Shown here: positions 1-13,900 of the stretch, piece after piece | Layout of the letters: each line of letters opens with the position of its first letter | How positions within the stretch are numbered: position 1 is the first letter of the stretch | DNA from: Turritopsis dohrnii | Lineage: Eukaryota; Cnidaria; Hydrozoa; Anthoathecata; Oceaniidae | Assembly (NCBI GenBank): GCA_027922465.2 | Contig: BQMF02000373.1 | Coordinates: 62,001 to 126,000 of the forward strand | Direction: 5' to 3' | DNA length: 64,000 nt | Notes under the pieces: generated by a model | The model's database searches: none | The model's input: the letters and a program-made list of their open reading frames with translations, nothing else | Told to the model about the DNA's origin: nothing | Translations under genes and position numbers: made by a program

Positions 1-1940
1 AATGGTTACTGCCATCGTTTGAGAACACTTCAATGGCTATATCCTGAAAGCAAAAATTAACACCAATTAAACAGGCAAGCAAATTAAACACACAAATGCA
101 AACTAACATTGAACCAAAAAGCAACACACCTGTAATAAATATCTTCTTTTGTGAGCTTCTTTTATCTCATTAAACAACCACTTGCTAAGCCTTTTGCGAA
201 AAAGTAAAAAAACATCAGTAGCGTAATAAGTTAAACTTAGGTGGCAGGTGCTGATATATGTGTAAAAAATTATAGTTTGTTAAAATCTCAGACCGGAAAT
301 CTCTGGGACACACTGTATAATTATAATTGTTATTCACCACCATCTAAGGAATTTTATCACATGTAATTATCTTTTTAATTAACCTATAAAAAGAAACACC
401 CTTTTTTTTCTTCATTCACTTTTAACATCCGGAGTGCCAAGGCCATGGTTATTTAATACTTCGTTCAGCGTAACCTGTCCGCATTATGATTTTTCGGACA
501 AATAATGCGCATTAAAATACATTATTTTTACAACTTCAAGCATCTTTAAAAAACTCAACTAAAACAAAAAAAAACATTATAGAGGAACCTTGTCACGCAC
601 ATTACGATGCTTATGTGAAAGGTACTTCGCTATTGATAATAATACTTCTTTTATGAAAAAGAAGAATAAAACTATGTCATCAACATAAGTGGTGACTGAA
701 ATTTTAGAATAATATAATCATCTTGAACATAAACATCGCTAGGATACATGTCACGAAGTGACTTTCTTACTTGACTGTCTAGACAAATGTTAGTATATCG
801 TGAAGTGAAAAAAAGAAACAAACACATCTGATGTATTTAACGAAAATAAATAGAGAATGTCTCATTAATATTGTTAATATACTTCATAACATTTATGAAA
901 AGGCCTGTTCTAAAATCCGCCTAATAGTACATTATCGTTAAAAAATGTGCATTATATGTCATTATTTCGTTTGCAAAATAATGCATAATGAATAATGACC
1001 GCATTCTGCATCGCTATTTTTCTTAAGTCTGTTACGCTGAACGAAGTATTAAATAACTATGGCCTAAGATTTTAAGTATTAAGTGCTTATAGATATGATC
1101 GTACAGCAATAACACACTTTGTACCATCAATAAATGCAAACAAAGCTAACAAAGCTGAAATTTTGTTGACAAGAAATTAATGATTTATATAAGTTTAATA
1201 AAAAGAACAACACATGGAAAGTTTATTGGTAAGAAAAAAAGGGCAAGCTAAACCAGAGGGTGGTGTGATGGCACCCAACACAGTTACACCACTGAATAAT
1301 CATCATAAAGATTGAACATATCTTAATAAGTAGATGAAATGATAACATGAGATGATAATCAACTAATGAAGAACAAATGAAAGTAGGTATAACATCAAGA
1401 CATACGATCTTTTCATGGTGGAATTGCCTTTTGCATGCGGAATCAACGGTTCATGTGATCCCTCAGGTAATGAGCTTATATCTTTAATCTCCTTTCCACT
1501 GGTAGCACCAGATTTTGTTTCTGCAGACATTAAGGTGAATCCATCAACAACATAGAAATGATTCCTTCCGAACAAAAATAAACCTTCTGCGCTATCTAAT
1601 CCCCTGACACGAGCACATCGATACATTGAAAATATCTAAAAAATATATCAAAGAATTGAACCAACATGAATTGCAACGTAATTAGCAGACAACATAAATG
1701 ATGTAGCTAAAAAAAGGTTTCAACCTTTTCACCGGTCTCCAGTAACTGAAGGATAGTTTGTGTGTTGACCTATGCCATAAGAAAATAACAAAACAAATAA
1801 TATTTTACAAAAACTTTATTTCATCCACAAAATAACAAAGAGATTTCAGGTAGTTTGTACCTCTTCAACTGTGTCTTCAGCCTCAAAACCATCAACAGAA
1901 TACAGTTGAGGTCGCCAAGAAAATGGTTTCTCTTTGCAGG
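1..1940 (-). CDS. WDFY3: WDFY3-like exons 33-37: start of PH-BEACH module
   Basis: Exons: 1940-1861, 1769-1725, 1635-1406, 184-130 and 43 to beyond base 1. Exon 34 gives ILQLLETGEK, exon 35 MYRCARVRGLDSAEGLFLFG and HFYVVDGFTL, exon 36 NEIKEAHKRRYLLQ, and exon 37 DIAIEVFSNDG. These are the conserved first strands of the PH-like domain that precedes BEACH. Exon 33 (SWRPQLYSVDGFEAEDTVEE) is weakly conserved and its acceptor is the least certain, though its phase fits both neighbours. An inverted-repeat element occupies much of the 184-1406 intron. Confidence 0.85.
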
Positions 1941-4900
1941 CTAAAACATTATCATAGAAATTGTAAAAATTAACATTATTATTATGAAGGTCAAAAATAA
2001 TTGATGTTGATGCCAACCAGGGTCTAATGTAGGCTGAAAGAGCGTCGTTAATTGGATGCTGCCCTTCATGTTCCCTTTTTTTCGAAAATTTATTTGACTT
2101 TAAAAATTTCAAAAATCTTGTACAGAGGGGTCACATGTTTAACCCACTAAAATAAAGCTCAGGTTGCCCTTTTTTTAAAAAGAGTGCCCCTTGGATGTTC
2201 ATAATGTGCCCTTTTTCCTTCTGCTCGACGCTGCCCTTCCATTCTAGATCCTGCCAACAGTACAAATTTAATGAATTTATTGCATGAATGAAATACTTCA
2301 TTTTTTGGATTAACTACAATATGAACAAGACGACCGGAGGGTCAAAAGATTTCGCTTATGTTTTTAAGAATAGCGCCCCTATAAATAACGTCCATTCTAA
2401 ATACATACTCGAGTTCATTGGGTCGCAGAGCGGAATTTATAAACCCGTGTCTCCAAACCTTCCTGTTTTGAGAAACACTACTGATGTCATTTTGTATTTT
2501 TAAAAAATCTGCTATTGTAAACATAGATATAAAAAAGTTTTATGGTGTAAACCAAACTTTATTAATAAATACATCACAATTGAAACAAAAGAAATATACT
2601 TGTATGAGTTGTAACCATGAATTTTTTGTAAAAATGATTTTTATAAGAAAAATGTGAGCCAATAGAGAAAAAAAACGTCTTCTTCGAAAAAAATTTAAAA
2701 AACGAAAATCTGTCCAAAATACTCAAACGAAATAAACAAATCAAATAACAAACAAATAGTTTGTTAGACGGTTTGAAGTAAAGTTAAAAATTTAAACTGC
2801 TTCTACTAAATTAAAGCTTCTTCTTTACTGCAGCTGATCCTCTTGGAACCATATTATCAACATCAAAAGCGTAAATAAATTTTACTTAATTTAAATTTCA
2901 CAGTGATACTTCGAATCAAAAAAATAACTGAAACCCTTCTTTTTCGTTTTTCCTTTAGGGGAAGATCCTTTTTTTGTGAGTAGTGGTAAATACACTTTAT
3001 AGCTCACAAAGTATACGAAACATATCATGGCCATGTGTGAACAAGGAAAAAAAGAAATAGAAATAAAAGAAATTTAAGTTAGTAAGTTCAGCCATCAAAA
3101 GCATTCGCTCACCATGGTCATAACAGCAAGGAAAAAAGAAATAGAAATAAAAGAAGTTTAAGTAAGTAAGTGCGGTCCTAAAAAACTTTCGCCGTACATA
3201 GATAGATAGAACGCCGCCGAAACCAATATCTTTCGCTTAGCGAAATCTAATAACATAATTTAAGCACTGTTATCTAATACAGCACTGATGATGGTGGTAA
3301 CAGTTGAAAGGTTTTCGAAACTTTTTTGTGTGTTTAATTTACTTGAAATTATATCAATTTATGTATTTCCGTAAGAAACAGGCTTGAAATTTAAAATAAA
3401 ACCACATTCAATGAAAAAACACTCTAAAATAAAATAATTATTACAACAACAAAATAAACAAGACTCACGAAATATGCATTCGTTCTGAATTCCATCTGGG
3501 TTGATATATTTTTGACAGTGTTGATATAAGAGTTTGCTGTCATGACTGTATGCAACTCGATGTTTCAGTAGCATTACCTCCTGCTCCTGCTCAATGTATG
3601 GGTAATGTGTGTAAAACATTTCATTACGAACTAGCCGTTTCTTCATACGACATGGACCTGTGTAAAAACAAAAATATGATTTAAATAAAAATGGAAAATA
3701 ATTAGGGTAGGTGAAACAGCAGCAAACATTAGAACAATAACGAAACCTTTCATTTGACTTTTAAAAAATGAACCATTATTTGTGACGTTCCAGGGGAATT
3801 TGATAACAAACGATATTAACGATAATTATTAACGATAATATCATTAATAAAACAATAGAATTAGCGATATTATCGCTAATAATTATCGTTGCGTTATTAT
3901 AGTTAATAGCGCTATTATCGTTAATATCGTTATTATCGTTAATATCGTTATTATCGCTATTATCGTTATATATATTAAATATACTATAATTACGAAATTA
4001 TAGTAAGAAAATAACTATATTTTTGATATTAACGATAATAACATTAATATTAAACATGTGATCATTTTATTTGTGACAAGGAAACTATTTCGTGTATATT
4101 AATCTTTCTTTCGCTTGATTACGGCGTAAGAAATTCAATTTTAGAATTACCCTCAAGTAAAGTTTTAGAGCCCTGTGTAAACACAACTTTCAGACAACCT
4201 TTCACATAAACTTCATAACAAACTGAAGGAAACAGGTAATGTTATTTTTAAACGAAGGTGAGTATCGTAAGAAATTCAATTTTAGAATTACCCTCAAGTA
4301 AAGTTTTAGAGCCCTGTGTAAACACAACTTTCAAACAACCTTTCACATAAACTTCATAACAAACTGAAGGAAACAGGTAATGTTATTTTTAAACGAAGGT
4401 GAGTATCGTAAGAAATTCAATTTTAGAATTACCCTCAAGTAAAGTTTTAGAGCCCTGTGTAAACACAACTTTCAAACAACCTTTCACATAAACTTCATAA
4501 CAAACTGAAGGAAACAGGTAATGTTATTTTTAAACGAAGGTGAGTATTTCAAAAGAGAACTTTTGCAACTCGTCAAGCCGACGTTAAAATGTTTTCATTC
4601 GTCCCTTCCTACATTCGTCCTTCATCCCAATGTTGAACCTGAAAACATTATCGACGAAATGACAAAAATCAATAATGATCACTGAAAACGTTGCGATCAA
4701 TTTAATTAAGGGTACATCTTCACCCAGTACAAGTGAAATGTCGTTCGAAAGAATAATAATAAAAGTTTTGCTATCGAAAAAAACTTTAATGTAACGTGTC
4801 TTTAATAATGTAAAGTTTTTATCCCAAGAGCTTATAGAACGGCAACCCGTCGAACAATTCAGAAAAAAGAATTATAGCAGACGGTTTCTACTCGTGCCTG

Positions 4901-7900
4901 CTTTCGAACTTACTTCTGTATCTTTAATCTCCAAATGAATATAAGAACCAGCTAATTAAGTTCAATTTAATACACAAACACGTGCTACCTGCAAATGTAC
5001 ATTTCAAAATAATACATTACCAAATTGAATGACACGGTATTTTAAAGTGGCTTTTCAAATTTGTGCTGAAGGCACAGGAATAACAAATGAAAAAAAAGTG
5101 CTTTGTTATTTCTAGAAAAATATATGTCCGCGTGTCATAATTGAATGAATCAGAGTTTACCATGTCATGAACAAGCGAGTTTGTTTTGAATTGATTGCTA
5201 TTTGGCGAAATAATAATTAAATCACGGTTATTTTAGAACTTCATAAAAGGACACACGTATGTGAAATGTATAAACAAACGTCTTGAACAAAACTTTTTGA
5301 CGATAGTAATGGTAATCTGTGCTCTTACCATATTAACGATATTAACGATATTAACGATATTAGCGATATTAACGATAATAACGTTACTCTGTAGTTCCAT
5401 TAACGATATTAACGATAATAACGATATTAACGATATTAACGTTAATATCGTTTGTTATCAAAATCCCCTGGAACGTCACTTTTCAACGACACATGGAGAC
5501 TGCTTATCAAAAAAAGCACCACAAACATCTACCTTCTACATCATCAATCAACCACTTTTCCAATGGATTGCTATTTTCTGGTCCCCAAATTCCACCTTCT
5601 CTGATTAATTCAATTTCCATATCACACCAGCTCTTTTCAGCAAGATGATTCCGAAGAACAATTTCCTGAGTATGGACAATGCACCCATATTTAAATCAAA
5701 ACATATCAAAATCAGTAAGAACGGCTATTTCTAAATTCGGTTGGACAAAACGTATTTCTTTATCATAAAACGGATCATTACAAACCTGAGAATGCTTTGC
5801 GTGTCGCATCTTCACCAAAGCCTTGACAGCACGGGAATGCACTGAAATCCAATCTAGTGTTTCCTAGCAACATGAAAAAAATACAAACATTAAGATAAAC
5901 TTTCCTGAATTTAAAAATACAAAAAAATCATCAGGACAAACTTTCCTGAAGGGAAGAAACCAAAAACAAGTTGTGTGATAAACTTGTTCAAAATGTTATC
6001 ATATTCAAGATTCTTGCTCGTTTTCAACACGAGATTTTGTTCACAAACAAAAATCCCTTTTGTTCGAAGATTTATGAAATTAGGTGTTTCTCGTGTTTGA
6101 ATTACTTAAATTTCATACATAAGTTTCAATCCACTTAAGCAAAATTTTCTAAATGTTGATTGAAGATTTCCCTACGTACAAATTGTACAGTTTGTCAGAA
6201 AACAAGAATTTCCAAGTTTAGCTGATTCGGCTGATTCGATTTTGTACCTGGACTGTGAAAACTTCTTCTGGTTTTTTCAATGACTTTGTCCATTTCGTTG
6301 ACATTTTTTTAGTTGGCTAAAAGAAATCAAAAAAATAAAAAATAAAAATTTGTGCACTTTGAAACTATTAACAATACTTTATGATTTATTGATGTTACCT
6401 TCACAGCCGGTCCAGAAAGGTATTCGTTCTTTTTCCTTTCTTCATTTCCAATGAAAGTTAACCAACTTCTTACAGGTTGTTCGCCAAGCAAATTTCTACA
6501 ATTTAAACACAAACACACATAGAAAATCTGCACTGGATGTTTCTCATTTACAATATCAGCAATGTACAATTCAACAATAATAGATTGCACTGCACATACT
6601 TTGCTGCAAGCAAGGTCAACCCAGTGGCACGTCCAGCTGATGAGATTGCTCTAGTGGTGGAAGGAAAGAGATGTAAACCAGCTGTCCGTCCAGCAGAGGG
6701 TATTGGTCTAATGAAAATGAACATTGTCAAAACCAAACACCCTCGAACAGAAGAGTTAACGAAAATTCTTAAAATCATAAAGCCTCCCTATCAAGTAAAA
6801 CAGCCTTACATGGGATCATAAGAAATGAACGATGACTGTAATGCGAACACATCTTCAATGATCTACAAATGTAAACATACAGATATCAGTTCATCTCTAC
6901 CTTAATGCAAACAACCTAAACAATGTAACTGTGTATTTTTAGTGATTGATACAAAAATACAATGCCAATCTTAACCAAAGAAAAAGTTCTTTTAAAATAA
7001 ACACATAGCATAAAATATTTCTTGTTCATAGAACCAATTCACCTAGGCAACTGCAATTATAATTTTGGCTCATTTTCGAAAATATATTTCAGTCTAAAGA
7101 AAATCCCAAACAGACCTCTTTCTTATGGGTATAAAACACATTCCAAACTCTCTCCGCGGCTGCCGTGATAAGTGATAGCAATTTATTTTCCTGGTTGAAT
7201 TGAATGTCATCATCTTTACTGATATCTGTGTATTAAAAAAGTTCAAAGTTAAAATTGAACACGGATTAGTTATTGCAAAAATCTTTTCATAAGCAGTGTC
7301 AGTAACTGAGATAGATTAACACTCTATTCCCTATATTCCTTAAAAATTTCATACACGTTTTTTTTTTTATAAGAAAGTCACTTTTTGGCCCGAGCCTCGA
7401 TTTTCTTAAGGTTTTTGACCAAATGAGGCTGAGATTTTCTTAATATTTTCTTAACTTTTCCGCTCTGAATTTCCTTTTGTTAAGACTTTGCTTTAATCAT
7501 AAGCAGTAGAAACATCAATTTTGGAGAAAAAAATCACTTTTTCCTCCAAATAGCAATACGATTTTCTGCGGAATTCTTTTCAGTTTTGCTGTTTTATGAA
7601 ACTTATGTTACTTTAGATTATATCCGTTAGAATGACGTCAAAATACCAAAGTTAACCGTTTTTTCCCTACCGAAACTCAATACGACCTAAAAGCTGATGT
7701 TTAAAAAAATGTGATTTCTGGAAAACTGAGGCTCGGCATTTTCTTAAGATTTTCTTAAGGTTTTGAGGTTTTTGAGCCTCATTTTCTTATAAAAATTTTT
7801 CTTATAAAAAAAAAAACGTGTATTTTCTATATTTTTGTTAGGACATAAAAATGTTTTTAGCAAACAATTTGAACAGAGGAAACAAATAAAATCTAGCAGT

Positions 7901-10900
7901 AAAATCATAGAAAAAACACAATTCGCAAAACTTGAAGATTTCAGGATAACTGCACTTACATTCTACAGATTCATCCAGGGAATCATCAATATCCGATATG
8001 TAAGTGAACGAAATTCTCCGACTTTTTTCTTTCGAATGTGACTGCAATCCCACAACTATCAACCAATGTGTCAAACAAGCGATGAATTCTGTGTCACGAT
8101 TTCGAGGCGAGAAAATGATCTTACTGTTGCTGGTGAGAACATGTAGAAGCTCCAACAGGTTTGTCTGGTCTGCAAAATACAAATTACAAAAAATGAAAAC
8201 AAAAACAGGTTCATTAGAATAATCATTCACAACGTTATTTGAGTTACATTACCTGTCAGTCTTGACCCAGGTTTAGCAAACTGGTATAATATTATTCGAT
8301 TGAGTGAATGAAAAATGGAATCCACATTCATGTCATTACCTAACAAAATATGAAAGACGTTATAATCTGCAATCTATTTCCCCTGGCTGGTATGAACGTC
8401 CATAATGGTATTTTTACTGCGATACAAGGCACTACCCAACACTGTATTCGATAGCGTTAAATTATTAATACAAATACACCAAACGGAATTATCTCAGGTG
8501 AAAATCTGTTTACCCAATACAAAATAAATTATCCATGAATGGCAGCAATTAAATGTTGAGAAAGGTAAAGCTTCAACATAGCAAATCGAAATATTGTGAA
8601 TTTTAAAAATCTGTGTTTTCTATGTTTTATATTTACAACATAATTTCGGAGGTAATATTTGGATTTCTATGAAAGCAAAAAATACATTAAAACCGGCTCT
8701 GTTTTTCTGAAGTCCAAACCTAGCAGTTTCTTAAAAATTTTTGTGTGCATTTATACGAAACCAAAGCACCATGCATTGCATGTTAGGGAAAGATTAACAA
8801 AAGTTTTCTTTGATCAATATTAAATAGATTCTAAAGAACATATAAATATTAAAGATGAAAAAAGAAAATTTATAGAAGAAACTTATAATTATCTTGGACT
8901 GATCATTTCTTTCTAACTCAAACGATGTTCTCAACGTTTTGTATGAAATATGAAATGCATATTGAAAAATACATATTCATATACGCATTGGGCTATAGAT
9001 CAAATGGTCCGTGGTTGATTTCACAGTAAAGAAACTTCTAAAACTTTCCACTACAAAAGTATTTCAACGAAAAAGAAGTAGATCCAACCCGAACATAACA
9101 ACAGTCTTACTTTGTAGATTCTGTATCAGGTGGATAACATACTGCAATATCAAGTTATATTCGCCAACATAAAACCCTATGATAACAAATAAGCGTGACT
9201 ATCACTACGCCAGGAACAATTTTCAACTTAATCACGTTTTCCATTTGCTTTGATGGCTTTCTAGTTAAGGGACATTTTAAAAGGACTTGTTCATGCACCC
9301 ACAAATCAGGAAAAACAATTGGATTTCAATCAAATAAATAGCACTATATTGCATAATAGGTAATTTCATCAGATCATCTTTATTTTCAATTCGACAAGCA
9401 TTGATTTTGAAAATTTTTGGAATAAGTGAACTAAGATATTCATACCAAACCACAGCTTGTCCACCACTTTCACTGCATACAAGACGCCATTCATGAGAAA
9501 CCGTTGAAAGTTTGTGTCACTTCTCTTGCTCATTGTATGCCACGACGTTCCATGTGCATGTTCATGCATGACTGCTGTGATCAGTTCTGTTTGGTAGTAG
9601 CGTTGTTGTGTTAATGTCGACGAAGCAGGAAAACTCTATGAAGAAAAACTGTATTAAGTACAAGAAACTGTCATGCAGTTGTTTTACTTTGTTGTTTGAC
9701 ATTAATGTTGCATGCCAAGTGTTACTGAGAGAGAACTAAACCAAGTTTTACATAAGGGTTTGCAGATTAAGAAGTTATAATAGAATTATTAACTTTTTTT
9801 TTCATATTCATTATAATTGAAAACTAGCTGAGAAACTACTACTTATTTATTTATCTACTACTAAATTAAAGAACGAAATCAAGATAACTGAATTTATAAC
9901 ATTCTACTTAGATTCAAAATTTAAAAATTTGCATGAGTAACGACGACGTTACATTCAGTTTCAATTTAATTACAATCTTATCTAGTTAACTCTCGCAAGA
10001 ACAACAAAAATTTGTAACATCATTTTTATGCTGTCATACTCCACTCATTGCAATTTGCTTTTTCTCACCAACCTGTAATATGGTATCCGTAAACAAACTG
10101 ATCTTTCCGTTTGTTTTCATCATAACATCAATAAGAATGCATTTTAAAAAATTGATGACTAAAGATTTGCTTGGATGTTTCGTTAACGACGATGTATCAG
10201 GTTGTAGGCCACCATCAACAATGTTATCAAAGACCTAAAAGAAGTAAATTTGAATCTCTTTTCAAATTTAATCTCGACTTTCAGCATACTTAAAGACTTA
10301 AAATCACTAATAAAAATTTTGATTTTTTATTGATTTCTATGAGATTTTTTATGATTTTTAGGAGATTTTGATAATAAACCATAAAATACATAGAGAAAAA
10401 AAGAAAGAAAGTTATAATAAGTTCTTCTACCTCCACATTGAAATCTAGCAGCTCTTTGTTCTCATCAATGGGAAATAACGTGGCCACTAGTGCCGACAAG
10501 AACACGTCTTTCAAGCAATACTCTTCCACATTTGAAATGTTACGATATAGAAATTCGATGAACTGTATAACAGCTGATGGCACGCCACCTTTTTTTTGCT
10601 CGCTATTGTTTTCCTTCAATCAAAAAATATATTGTCTTCAAAAAATAGCGTCTATGTTTATTCAAATCAACTCTCCACTTGCCATATCAACAAAATCCAA
10701 AACAAAGGTTTAAAAAAGCTAACAGGAAATTATCTACATACTATGCTCATCAACTTCCTCACAAGATGTAGAAGAATCAAGATGGAATCCAGACAATAGA
10801 TTTGCAATAATTTATTTTCTTTGATCTTCGCCAAAGAAGCAGGAGGCCAGAAGATCAAATACAGGCTCTCAATGTTGAATGGAAGACTTATTTCAGCACC

Positions 10901-13900
10901 TGAAAAATGTAACACTTCATTCAAACCAATTGCACATGCAGAAATTGTATAAGAAGAGATCATTTTCCATGATGAAAACACTTCGAGATATAAACAAAGA
11001 GAAAACAGGATTTTCTACTGATTTTTAATTGCTATAAAATAGAATCATTTCCCCTACAAAGTTGGATAAAAAGGTCCTGAAACTATGGACTATACAGAAA
11101 GCAGTAAACACATAGGAAACTCAACTTTTGAACAAATGAAACCAATCCTTAAGTACAAACAAAATAAAATGGAAAACAATACCTATAACTATAGCGTAAC
11201 GTTAAAAAGAAACGTTATAGGGATAGCACTATGGCAACAGAAAATCAACAAATTAATTCATCTTACTGGTGATGTTTACTTTCAGAAGAAGTGATATCAA
11301 GTAAAAATAAATTTCAAGGATGTCGGTATGTTCTTCCAACAAAGACGTCAGTAATGGTATTCCTTTCTGCTTGTAAGATTGATGGTTAACTTCGTGTTCA
11401 GATGTTGGAGGAGTGGTACCAGATTCTGGTACATTGAATCCTATAAGAAGACTAGTGACATAAGAAAAAGCCATACCTGTTTCCTTGAATGGTAGGAAAT
11501 GCTAATGATAAATGCTAATCAAACAAATGCACGAGATGGTCTTAAAGTGTTATCATACTACCACTCTTTCTTAAAATCTTCTCTGTCGCCGTTACAGAAA
11601 CATTGTGAATGTAGACACAATATTTCAAAGGAATTACACAAATTATGCACAACACATTGATTTTAACTAAATCACCTGTAATTCTAATCCAAGCACTTTT
11701 CTAGTTTAACTAATCATCTAAAGACAAAAAGATTGGAACAAAAAAAAACACAATTTGACCTGCAGCTATTGTTGCTTTTTTTGTCGTGAGCAATTCTGAT
11801 CCAAGCAACCAATACCCATTTGCAAGTCCACCTTGAAAATTATTTAACGCTGAAGAATCAGAAAGTATTTTGAACAACATTCGCACGGCACGAATGACAG
11901 TTGTTTTATGAACTCTGGCTTCCAGGAACAAAAGTATCCAATCGAAACCAAGTGTGGTATATAACTGCTCAGCAAACCTAAATTATTTAATGAACTAATA
12001 AATTAGGCAACATAATAAATAAAACCAATCACACACTCAAATTATGCAGTTGATTTTAATTCTTGTTTTTAAAACAGAATCAGTGAACTCACAGCGAAAT
12101 AGAATCAATACAACTTATTCTTCCAACTTGTTTAAAACTTAACTTTTACATTCCAACCCATGTTATTACAACTACTACTCCACACATCTTCATATTCCTA
12201 CTAATCTAATATTCCATATTCCTTTCTTTGAATTAATGGCTTTCACTAACACATATCTTCAAACAATGTATTATAAAAAACAGTTTTAAGGATGAACTTT
12301 CAATGTTTTCAAAAAAATTAGATTTCGTTCTTGAAGATTTAAATGAGTAAGAAATTTTCATCCATTCCAAAAATACTTCTATGAATGTCGAACACAATCA
12401 TGAAGGTTACAGGAAGCATTATATTTGTAATAAGATTTTGCATGCCTTGTCAAGATCCCTATCCAGGTTTCAATTATGAAATAAAACGACATACTGTGCA
12501 TTTAATAAATTTTCTTCTCCACTTCCAATCAACAGATGAAGAAGAACATCAAGCAACACATTCCGATGGTTGATCAGCGTCTGCAACTCGAGCTTCTTTT
12601 TTTCGTCGAAGCTGTATGCAGTTTCCAAACGAATATCTTTTTCTGAATCACTGTTGGGCAAAGTACTAGCAAGATATTGACCCACCCTACAGAAAAAATA
12701 ACACAAATACATGTATAGCTCACTTGGTAAATCCGCATTTGTAATACAAGGGTGATAGTCGGTAATGGTTAAAATCCCGGCAGTGAAAGCTAATGTGCAA
12801 TATAAACATTTACGATAATGATGTATGCAACAAAAAGCTATATGAGATTGTACATAATGAGAAGTGGTGAGCCAGTGCTTAAAATTGCCACAATCACCTA
12901 TTAGTCTAGTAGCTGCAAGTTCTCTGCCTTAAAATCTGAGGTATATATTCCTGGTGGAGGCTCACATCAGTGAGTTACACTGCAATTTCCCTTTGGCCTC
13001 GGAAAAATAATAATAAATAAATAATTAAATCTTTTGTTAGAAATTATGTTTTTTCTTTCACTTAATGGCACACAAAGGATAGGTAGCTTCATAGAGAATA
13101 TCCTCTAGTAAATCAAATAACATATCACATCGTCTTCATAGTCACTTTTTCTACCACTTGTTCTACTACAACACACTGGTGATGGCCTTAAAATGTTTGC
13201 GTTTGTGATAGATAGTAAACACTTACAGTAGAAGGTCATTCTTTTGGTCAGTTTTACACAAAAGAACAGAGAGAACACTAGCTACTGTATTGAGGGTCGA
13301 GTCTGATATATCACCATCTTGAATGACAAACAGAAGCCTTGACACACAACCCAACTTCCGTAAACATTGTATATTCCTTTGCTGATCGCTACAAAATGAA
13401 AAAATGAAGTTTTACATTGATGTGCAAGTGCAGTCGCACAAAATCCAAAACAGAAACATACCTTCCCTGTGTGATTAGTTCATAGAAGTGAGAAAACAGT
13501 GATCGCTCCAACTCTCCAGGAGTATTATGCCAAATCTGTAAGTAAAGAAAAAAAACTGAATTTTATCATTTTCCAACCTTGCAGATCAATAAAACAAAAA
13601 CATAACCAAAAATTTCAGTTTATGACAAAAAAAGAAAAGATCACCTCTAAGTCGCATAACAAATCATTAAAAGCAGTAATGTTCGGGATCGTGGCAGACT
13701 CACGATCACTTCGAACAGTGCCAACAAGTGAAAACACCAAATGTAAAATATGTGTGTTCAATAAATGCTTTTTTTTCTTTAACAAAAAAGCTGCAATCTA
13801 AAAAATAATTTGAAGTAGTTTATGAGCTTAGAGTGCCTGCTTAATCAATCAAAACATAAAAACACTAAAATCGTTAGACAGGGCAAATGTACCATTTAAC

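Noticed and set aside
3805..4040. CRISPR-like array
   Set aside because: The short repeats are contiguous, palindromic and without spacers, and they belong to a eukaryotic transposon end.
5261..5608. 115-codon plus ORF with Ile/Leu and Asn/Asp repeats
   Set aside because: The repeats are just the ATTAACGAT array of the transposon translated, and the rest is antisense to WDFY3-like exon 31.
6537..6821. Plus-strand 94-codon ORF with two similar Pro/Arg segments
   Set aside because: It overlaps, on the opposite strand, a phase-consistent WDFY3-like exon and intron. The internal similarity is short and no domain is evident.
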